From an uncultured Oscillospiraceae bacterium (GTDB lineage Bacteria; Bacillota; Clostridia; Oscillospirales; Acutalibacteraceae), in assembly GCA_900554775.1 (NCBI GenBank), contig USIK01000016.1:1-12605 (forward strand): a stretch of 12,605 nt of DNA, written 5' to 3'. Below are positions 8,303-12,605 of the stretch, in pieces (the first letter of the stretch is position 1; each line of letters starts with the position of its first letter). The position numbers were made by a program, and so were the translations under genes. Below the pieces are notes generated by a model. It made no database searches. It was not told the origin of the DNA and saw nothing but the letters and a program-made list of their open reading frames with translations.

Positions 8303-8692
8303 TTAAGGAATCATAACAGTGGTTGCTCCGGGATTTGTTATGCTAATAATCCCGCCCCAGTTGCACATGAGCTTGCACGTGTTGTTAAGCGCAGGTTTGC
8401 CTTTAATCATAACTGTGGTCGAGCCAGGCGTCCACGGAGCGTTCGTAACAGGGACGCACGGCATTGGCGTCAAAACTCCTGCAGCGGCAGCGGTCGCCGC
8501 CGAAACCTGAGGGTTAGACATCGAAGTGCACATTGCAAAAGGCATTATGTTGACCATTGGCTTGTTGTCCATTATCGTTGCCATTGGCTTTTGCTGAGCC
8601 ATCGCCATGGCTTCAGGCAGCACCATGAGCGCCGAAGGTGCAGTCCCGAAAGAACAAATGCACTGCGCCGAAGCGGTAACTGAAATTGCCAT
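8303..8692 (-). CDS. DUF4280 PAAR-like spike-tip protein
   Basis: Small protein (129 residues) of the DUF4280 family, the PAAR-like tip that caps the spike trimer of phage-tail-like injection systems and can carry cargo. The sequence follows the family pattern throughout: CICSFGTAPS near the N-terminus, NKPMVNIMPFAMCTS in the middle, GVLTPMPCVP, the GSTTVMIKGKPALNNTCKL block, then ITNPGATTVMIP at the end. Cysteines at 11, 13, 57, 79, 107 and 111 suggest metal binding or disulphides. Start ATG 8690-8692 with AGGTG (8701-8705) at 8 bases, lying inside the end of the preceding gene. The gaps of 5 bases upstream and 8 downstream indicate translational coupling. No spike (VgrG-like) gene is in the window for it to sit on, which is odd for this family. 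Confidence 0.9.
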   Translation of the reverse strand: MAISVTASAQCICSFGTAPSALMVLPEAMAMAQQKPMATIMDNKPMVNIMPFAMCTSMSNPQVSAATAAAAGVLTPMPCVPVTNAPWTPGSTTVMIKGKPALNNTCKLMCNWGGIISITNPGATTVMIP

Positions 8693-8697
8693 AAAAA

Positions 8698-9492
8698 CTA
8701 CACCTCAGCCTTTCTTTTTCTCATTTTTCTGAAGCTCGCATCCGCATAAATAGCCTGGCCGGAATTTTCTTTGCCAGAAATATCTATTTCAATATTCGAG
8801 CGGATTTCGCCTGAAGTGAGCTCAAATTTCAAAATACTTTCTTTCATGAATTGCGGCATTATGGGCATTATGAGCCTGCCTTTTGAGTCTGTTTTAACAT
8901 CCCAAAAAACATAAAACTTCCCGCCGGGCTCAAGCTCCGTTTCTTGAAAATCTCTTGAAATATACGCCTTTTTTTCTTGGTCGTAACCCCAAAAGAAAAT
9001 TTCTCGCATTTGTTTTTTGAATTCATAAACATAATTTTGGCCCAAAAGCCCCGTTATCATTTCGACATTCAGTTTAAGAACATCGCTACCCTGCGGCGTA
9101 GGCTCAATTAATTTAAGGAAACTAAGCTCGTTTTTAAGCCTGAGCCTTACCCCCGCATTTTTAAGGAGTTCCTTGCCATGCCTGCACTCAGCTTCAATCC
9201 TAGTTATGCGCATCATGTCTTGGTTATCCACGCTGTAAGATAAATCCGAAACTATTTCTTTCGTTTCGTTTTCTCGCAAAATCACAGGAAAATTAAGGTC
9301 ATTGTAGCCTTTGCAACTTATCGAGATTTGATATTCGCCGGGGTAAAGATTCGAAAAAACATAGTGCCCGCTTTTTTTGTGAGTGTAAGGGTTTTGCTTA
9401 CCATTGCAAAGGATAACCGCGTTTGAAACGGGCATTTTTGAATAAATATCTTTCAAAAGAAACGCAAGTGAAGCCTTGTGAATAACTCTCAT
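8698..9492 (-). CDS. Carboxypeptidase-regulatory-like beta-domain protein of the eCIS-like operon
   Basis: I do not recognise a named family over its full 264 residues. Residues about 8-85 read as a carboxypeptidase-regulatory-like or Cna-B-type beta-sandwich: VSNAVIL..GKQNPYTHKKSGHYVFSNLYPGEYQISI shows the familiar turn in which a gain-of-structure loop is followed by L.PGEY.I. Residues 90-240 are mixed alpha/beta, with an aromatic-rich stretch (YVYEFKKQMREIFFWGY). The C-terminus is strongly basic (KMRKRK). No signal peptide, so it acts in the cytoplasm or in an assembled particle. The start is ATG 9490-9492 with AAGGTGGG (9499-9506) 6 bases upstream; the longer reading from TTG 9510 would begin in that ribosome site. 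Its place between the cap and the PAAR-like tip suggests a structural or adaptor role in the same complex; this is inference. Confidence 0.75.
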   Translation of the reverse strand: MRVIHKASLAFLLKDIYSKMPVSNAVILCNGKQNPYTHKKSGHYVFSNLYPGEYQISISCKGYNDLNFPVILRENETKEIVSDLSYSVDNQDMMRITRIEAECRHGKELLKNAGVRLRLKNELSFLKLIEPTPQGSDVLKLNVEMITGLLGQNYVYEFKKQMREIFFWGYDQEKKAYISRDFQETELEPGGKFYVFWDVKTDSKGRLIMPIMPQFMKESILKFELTSGEIRSNIEIDISGKENSGQAIYADASFRKMRKRKAEV

Positions 9493-9518
9493 GACTTTCC
9501 CACCTTTCAAAATTAATT

Positions 9519-10349
9519 TTATTCTTCTTCAGAGTCTTCGTCACTTAAATCCGAATCATAGTCGCTTTGATCATCCGAAAATTCTTCATCTTCATCGTCA
9601 GAAAGTTCACCTTCGCTGTCACTATCATCAGAAAGCTCATCATCGTCTGAAGATTCTTCACTATCTGAAAAATCGTCTTCTTCCTCGTCTTCGTCCTCAT
9701 CAGGGCGCTCGGTGTACTCGTCGTCAATGTCTTCTTCCTTAATGTGCGTTGCGAATTCAACAGTTTTTGTAGGCGAAAATTGGTCGCTACCAAGGTAAAC
9801 GGTTTCAACTTTCTTCTTAGCTTTATGAATATTTTCAGAATCAATCGCAATTGGGCCAACGACATAGAAAACCGAAAGTTTGTAAGGCTCACCGAACATG
9901 GTCCAAACCTTAACTTTTTCTTCCATGTTAAGCGGAAGCATGCTTATCGGAACATTTTCAATCGGCATGCCAACGTTATTCGGCATATATCTCGGCGGAA
10001 TAGTCGGATTATCTTTAAAAATTTGAATTATTTTGCCGATAATTTTAGCCTCGTCAAGAGCTTTTGTTTCAATTTCAGCCTTGCTGCAAACCGAAACAAC
10101 ATAATAAAGCTCAATCATCGCAGGAGGGTCCTGAACGCTTCCGTCAGGCAAAGTGGTGTTTTCAGTGGCTCGTCCACTTGTGTCTTCTTTTATGTCATAA
10201 GGGTGAATCCCAACGATATAGCCCCCGCGCTCTTTCGGGTCGCAGATGCCAATGCTTTCGCCTTTGTCAACCGGCTCGGGAACAAGCTTATCACGAAGAA
10301 GCGAAACCAAACCTTTCCCAATGTCGGAAATTATCGTGTATTTAGCCAT
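9519..10349 (-). CDS. DUF4255 tail-cap (Afp16/Pvc16-like) protein with acidic C-terminal tail
   Basis: Residues 1 to about 185 match the DUF4255 family (N-terminal domain of Pvc16): ISDIGKGLVSLLRDKL at the start, ICDP...GGYIVGIHPYDI, then ELYYVVSVCSKAE and a C-terminal WTMFGEPYKLSVFYVVGPIAID strand block. In eCIS such as Afp and PVC this protein ends tube and sheath growth and caps the tail. Here the domain is followed by an extra 70-residue tail (about 205-276) made almost only of Asp, Glu and Ser, which I do not know from other members. Start ATG 10347-10349 with AGGGAGAGAG (10354-10363) upstream. The 24-base gap from the stalk-domain gene and 26-base gap to the next gene mark it as second in the operon. 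The cap identity is well supported; what it caps is unclear, as no tube or sheath gene is present here. Confidence 0.87.
   Translation of the reverse strand: MAKYTIISDIGKGLVSLLRDKLVPEPVDKGESIGICDPKERGGYIVGIHPYDIKEDTSGRATENTTLPDGSVQDPPAMIELYYVVSVCSKAEIETKALDEAKIIGKIIQIFKDNPTIPPRYMPNNVGMPIENVPISMLPLNMEEKVKVWTMFGEPYKLSVFYVVGPIAIDSENIHKAKKKVETVYLGSDQFSPTKTVEFATHIKEEDIDDEYTERPDEDEDEEEDDFSDSEESSDDDELSDDSDSEGELSDDEDEEFSDDQSDYDSDLSDEDSEEE
9522..9737 (-). other. Low-complexity Asp/Glu/Ser-encoding tract (acidic tail of the cap protein)
   Basis: Encodes residues 205-276 of the DUF4255 protein. From residue 216 to the end there is no Lys, Arg or His; roughly two thirds of positions are Asp or Glu and most of the rest Ser, in SDD/SDE-type units. 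The DNA is an imperfect repeat of GAT/GAA/TCA/TCT codons with no exact long repeat, so it may vary in length between strains by slippage. Confidence 0.85.
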
Positions 10350-10373
10350 TAAACTCTCTCCCTAATTAAAATA

Positions 10374-11591
10374 TTAACCTTTGCTAAGCTGGTTAGGAAC
10401 ACTTGGGTTTTCAAGCTGGACCAAATTTTTGTAAAGAACAATGAAATCATGGTCCGCAAGCCATTTGTAAGAAATATCGTAAGCCTGAGCGAAAAATTCA
10501 ACGGGCATGTAGGTAGTGTCTTCAAAAGAAAGAATAGGAACCGGCATGTTGTAAGGCTTATCGTTAAGGTAAGCAACGTTCTGGCCGCTAACAATTTCAA
10601 GAATTTTATTCGGCGAAGTTATAACCATCGTGGAATTATTGTACATATACTCAATTGTTGCATCAATGTATTTGTAAAGGTCATCAACCGCCATCAAAAT
10701 ATGGCCGTCGTACATTATCGGCGGATGAGTAACATCAAAATGACCGTCAAAAAACACAGTTTGCTCAGGCAGGACACTCGAAGCCTTTTTCGCCGAGCTT
10801 ATGAAGCGCTGCGTGCCCTCAACGAGAGTATTGTAATTATTTTGCGGGTAGTTTTGCTTTTGGTAAGATTCCAAAATGGTAACCGCAACGGCCAAAGTGT
10901 CTTTCGCGAGCTGGAGCCTTTCGTCTTCAACCATTCCGTCTTCGATTATTTTGCTAAGCAAAATTATGTCAAGAAGGCTCCTTTGGCGAACAGTAAGCGC
11001 CCCAACATCCTTAAGTTCAACCAGGCATTCAATTTCCGCCAAAGTTTCTTGAAGCTGCTTTGAGTTGTCGCTACTAAGCGATTTAATAACCAGCAAAGCT
11101 TCGTCGGAAACAGCGCCATCAAGGTCAGAAGAAATAGTGTCAACCGAAAGAATCTTTTTAACCTGGTCGTCAACTGCAGCAATATCAGTGTTTTTCTTTT
11201 TCATCGCTTCAATCAAAGTGTTAACGCTGTCGAGCTGCTTTTGAAGTTCATAAGAATTTTTCATATTTTCGGCGTATTCTCTAAGAGCAGTGTTGCCCGA
11301 AAGCTGAGCTCTGTAGATTATTTCATCAAGCTTTTCAATTATATTGTCGATGCTCCCGGAAATTTTTAAATCTTCAATTACCTTGTCAATTTCTTCGTTA
11401 GTCAGCGCAGTTTGGCCGCTAGAACCAGAGCTTGAACTGGAACTTGAGCTCGAAGAATCGGTCTGCGCATTACTTGAAGAGGAATCATTTTGAGCAGCTT
11501 TGACTACTCCGCAGATTGCCCCCACAGCCACAGCAGACAGAGAAATACTGAGTCCAATATTTTTACGAATAAATTTAAGAATATCCGGCAT
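10374..11591 (-). CDS. Secreted or membrane-anchored protein with Ser-rich linker and copper-amine-oxidase-N-like (stalk) domain
   Basis: 405-residue envelope protein of unknown role. Residues 1-33 look like a signal peptide or anchor: KFIRKN, a hydrophobic core at about 12-30, then VKAAQ as a possible cleavage site. Residues 37-59 are a Ser-rich linker with a ten-Ser run. Residues 64-275 are predicted helical, with coiled-coil-like heptads. Residues about 278-390 match the copper amine oxidase N-terminal-like fold common in Firmicute surface proteins: PPIMYDGHILM..DDLYKYI, then YMNNS-like and NKPY-type strands, then TTYMPVEFFAQAYDISYKW. Such domains usually bind wall or partner proteins, not copper. 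The start is ATG 11589-11591 with GAGGGAG (11601-11607) at 9 bases; a TTG six codons earlier overlaps that site. First gene of the eCIS-like operon, 24 bases before the cap gene. An anchor for the cytoplasmic partners is an inference. Confidence 0.82.
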   Translation of the reverse strand: MPDILKFIRKNIGLSISLSAVAVGAICGVVKAAQNDSSSSNAQTDSSSSSSSSSSGSSGQTALTNEEIDKVIEDLKISGSIDNIIEKLDEIIYRAQLSGNTALREYAENMKNSYELQKQLDSVNTLIEAMKKKNTDIAAVDDQVKKILSVDTISSDLDGAVSDEALLVIKSLSSDNSKQLQETLAEIECLVELKDVGALTVRQRSLLDIILLSKIIEDGMVEDERLQLAKDTLAVAVTILESYQKQNYPQNNYNTLVEGTQRFISSAKKASSVLPEQTVFFDGHFDVTHPPIMYDGHILMAVDDLYKYIDATIEYMYNNSTMVITSPNKILEIVSGQNVAYLNDKPYNMPVPILSFEDTTYMPVEFFAQAYDISYKWLADHDFIVLYKNLVQLENPSVPNQLSKG

Positions 11592-11630
11592 AATAACACA
11601 CTCCCTCAATTTATTAAACTATTATTCTAT

Positions 11631-11639
11631 ATTTTAGCA
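11631..11639 (-). promoter_or_regulatory. Candidate extended -10 promoter of the eCIS-like operon
   Basis: Minus-strand TGCTAAAAT fits the extended -10 pattern TGnTANNNT; the -35 region (ACAAAA) is poor, as is common with extended -10 promoters. Predicted start near 11624, leaving a leader of about 33 bases with GAGGGAG. No other convincing promoter was found in the 11592-11745 gap. Confidence 0.42.
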
Positions 11640-11745
11640 CAAACTCTTCTTGATTTTGTGAGTTTTTTATTAATATCTAAAAATTTAGACACTCTTCATC
11701 AAATTATAATGTTTAAAGAAATTCATCATAAAGTTAATTTCCAGC

Positions 11746-11775
11746 AAAAAAAATAACGCAGCTTTAAAAGCTGCG
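11746..11775 (-). terminator. Rho-independent terminator of acpP
   Basis: Minus strand: stem CGCAGCTT (11768-11775) with AAGCTGCG (11757-11764), a 3-base loop, then TTATTTTTTTT (11746-11756). It starts 7 bases after the acpP stop and separates acpP from the eCIS-like operon, which therefore needs its own promoter. Confidence 0.9.
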
Positions 11776-11782
11776 AAACGTT

Positions 11783-12025
11783 TTATGATATTCCTTTTAT
11801 TTCAGAAATGTAATTAACAATGTCTCCAACAGTGCTTATAGAACCCGAAATATCTTCATCTGCTTCAATGTCAATTTCAAATTCATCTTCAACAGAAGCG
11901 AGCAAGTCAGCTAAATCAAGCGAATCTGCTTCTAAATCGGTGAATAAATTGGTTTCTAAAGTGATGCTCGATTCTTCAACATCGAATTGTTCTTTCAAAA
12001 TTGATTTTAATCTTTCAAAAACCAT
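11783..12025 (-). CDS. acpP: Acyl carrier protein
   Basis: 80-residue acidic carrier of fatty-acid synthesis in the cytoplasm. The DSL motif at 34-36 holds the Ser35 that receives 4'-phosphopantetheine. The rest fits the AcpP fold: VFERLKSILKEQF as helix 1, TNLFTDLEADSLDLADLL for loop 1 and helix 2, then EDEFEIDI and TVGDIVNYI as helices 3-4. Start ATG 12023-12025 with GAGGG (12036-12040) 10 bases upstream. The gene is monocistronic here: it has its own promoter region (12081-12112) and terminator (11746-11775), and no fab or rnc gene adjoins it. It could be the housekeeping AcpP or a second carrier; the normal length and canonical sequence favour a general fatty-acid role. Confidence 0.93.
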   Translation of the reverse strand: MVFERLKSILKEQFDVEESSITLETNLFTDLEADSLDLADLLASVEDEFEIDIEADEDISGSISTVGDIVNYISEIKGIS

Positions 12026-12080
12026 TTAATAAGTTCCCTCTTTCGTTTTTTGCGGTTTTACCGCCTTTTTAATGATACTA

Positions 12081-12112
12081 ATAATGTTATTAACATTATA
12101 TTTGTTTGTCAA
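12081..12112 (-). promoter_or_regulatory. acpP promoter with an overlapping palindromic operator candidate
   Basis: Two readings on the minus strand: TTGACA (12107-12112) with TAACAT (12084-12089) at 17 bases, or a perfect TATAAT (12095-12100) with a weak -35 (GAAATA). In either case a perfect inverted repeat, ATAATGTT (12081-12088) and AACATTAT (12092-12099) with a 3-base centre, overlaps the core promoter, the position expected of a repressor site. The regulator is not known; a lipid-synthesis repressor is possible by context. Confidence 0.55.
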
Positions 12113-12123
12113 GCACCTATTTC

Positions 12124-12159
12124 AAAAAAATACACACTGCCTAAAATTTAAGCTATGTG
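12124..12159 (-). terminator. Rho-independent terminator of the ABC transporter gene
   Basis: Minus strand: an 11-pair stem with one A-A mismatch (arms 12149-12159 and 12133-12143, two G-U pairs), a 5-base loop, then TATTTTTTT (12124-12132). It follows the ABC gene stop by 7 bases and ends 11 bases before the acpP promoter's TTGACA. Confidence 0.75.
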
Positions 12160-12166
12160 AATTATT

Positions 12167-12605
12167 TTAGCCTGAAATAAACCTCGAAAGGAAGCTTTTC
12201 GTTCTTTCATTTTTCGGGTTTGACAAAATTTCTTTCGGTGGGGCTTCTTCAAGAATTACCCCGCCATCCATGAAAGCAATTTTGGTTGAAACTTCTTTTG
12301 CAAAGGCCATTTCATGGGTTACCACAGCCATCGTGAAGCCCATGTCAGCAAGCTCTTTTATAACTTTCAAAACCTCGCCCACAGTTTCAGGGTCAAGGGC
12401 CGAGGTAGGCTCCTCAAAAAGGAAAACCTTAGGGTTCATTGTTAAAGTCCTTGCAATGCCAACCCTTTGTTTCTGCCCGCCGGAAAGCTGGCTTGGTTTG
12501 CTGTTTGCAAATTTAAGCATTTGAACTTGCTCTAGGCATTTTTCGGCTCTTTTCCTGGCTTCTTCGGGCTTTTGCTTCAAAACTTTAACCGGGCCAATCA
12601 TGCAG
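12167..12605 (-). CDS. Polar amino acid (glutamine-type) ABC transporter ATPase, C-terminal part
   Basis: C-terminal 146 or so residues of the ATP-binding subunit of a GlnQ/HisP-type importer; the gene runs off the right edge and Walker A is outside. Visible parts: IGPVKVLKQKPEEA (the helical region before the signature), the signature LSGGQKQRV, the Walker B block VFLFEEPTSALDPE, the D-loop within SALDPE, and the switch His in VVTHEM. The closing EAPPKEILSNPKNERTKSFLSRF is typical of this subfamily, which works at the inner face of the membrane with a permease and a solute-binding protein. Odd: the Walker B aspartate before the catalytic Glu is Glu (codon GAG), where the family nearly always has FDEPTSALDPE. 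Followed by a good terminator, so it is the last gene of its operon. Family is secure; substrate is not. Confidence 0.9.
   Translation of the reverse strand, partial: CMIGPVKVLKQKPEEARKRAEKCLEQVQMLKFANSKPSQLSGGQKQRVGIARTLTMNPKVFLFEEPTSALDPETVGEVLKVIKELADMGFTMAVVTHEMAFAKEVSTKIAFMDGGVILEEAPPKEILSNPKNERTKSFLSRFISG

Noticed and set aside
9545..9892. A 115-codon minus-strand frame overlapping the acidic tail region
   Set aside because: Out-of-frame product of the repetitive acidic codons, rich in Met/Thr/Lys; the DUF4255 frame explains the region.
9744..10352. A 202-codon open frame on the plus strand across the DUF4255 gene
   Set aside because: It is antisense to a gene with a clear family match and good ribosome site, has no recognisable motif, and is rich in Asn/Arg/Phe as expected from the reverse of this coding bias.
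10449..11063. A 204-codon open frame on the plus strand across the stalk-domain gene
   Set aside because: Antisense shadow of a convincing gene; no domain, no ribosome site in a sensible place.
8303..11591. Prophage or R-type tailocin remnant
   Set aside because: No integrase, holin, lysin, tape measure, tube or sheath gene is present, and the cap and PAAR families here are of the eCIS kind; a detached eCIS set fits better.
11638..11660. Hairpin CACAAA...TTTGTG followed by a T run on the plus strand
   Set aside because: Six A+T-rich pairs with an 11-base loop and no plus-strand gene upstream to terminate; it also overlaps the operon's promoter region.
1..12605. CRISPR array, tRNA, rRNA, riboswitch or insertion sequence
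   Set aside because: No regularly spaced direct repeats, no transposase-like frame with inverted ends and no recognisable structured RNA was seen; the gaps between genes are all shorter than 200 bases.

Overview
The window looks like a chromosomal segment of a low-GC Firmicute, most likely a member of the Clostridia. The signs are A+T-rich non-coding DNA, strong AGGAGG-type ribosome sites, frequent TTG/GTG starts, a glmU-prs pair, clostridial-type (Csp-like) subtilases and a glutamine-type ABC transporter. The genus cannot be told from the sequence alone. Nearly all the DNA is coding, and no RNA gene, insertion sequence or CRISPR array was seen.

Layout from left to right. Bases 1-1237 (minus strand) hold glmU followed by the 5' part of prs, the classical Gram-positive order, but this GlmU lacks its acetyltransferase half. 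Bases 1428-4896 (plus strand) hold two tandem, divergent S8 subtilases of the Csp-like type, both with complete catalytic residues and no signal peptide. The second overlaps the end of pgeF by 4 bases, tail to tail. Bases 4893-6170 (minus) hold tspO and pgeF. Bases 6249-11591 (minus) hold the most unusual part, a tight five-gene operon. In transcription order it encodes a secreted or membrane-anchored protein with a Ser-rich linker and a copper-amine-oxidase-N-type (stalk) domain, a DUF4255 tail-cap protein with a long acidic tail, a protein with a carboxypeptidase-regulatory-like beta domain, a DUF4280 PAAR-like spike tip, and an AAA+ ATPase. Bases 11746-12605 (minus) hold a stand-alone acpP with its own terminator and a palindromic promoter, preceded by the 3' part of an amino-acid ABC transporter ATPase gene.

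Interpretation. The cap, PAAR-like and AAA+ families are hallmark accessory parts of extracellular contractile injection systems (eCIS, phage-tail-like particles). Here they stand without any sheath, tube, spike-hub or baseplate gene: the flanks on both sides are housekeeping genes. This is either a detached half of a split eCIS locus or a system that reuses a cap/tip/ATPase set. The envelope-type first gene and the neighbouring intact proteases raise the possibility of an envelope-attached or protease-processed device. The family assignments come from reading motifs; that larger model is inference.
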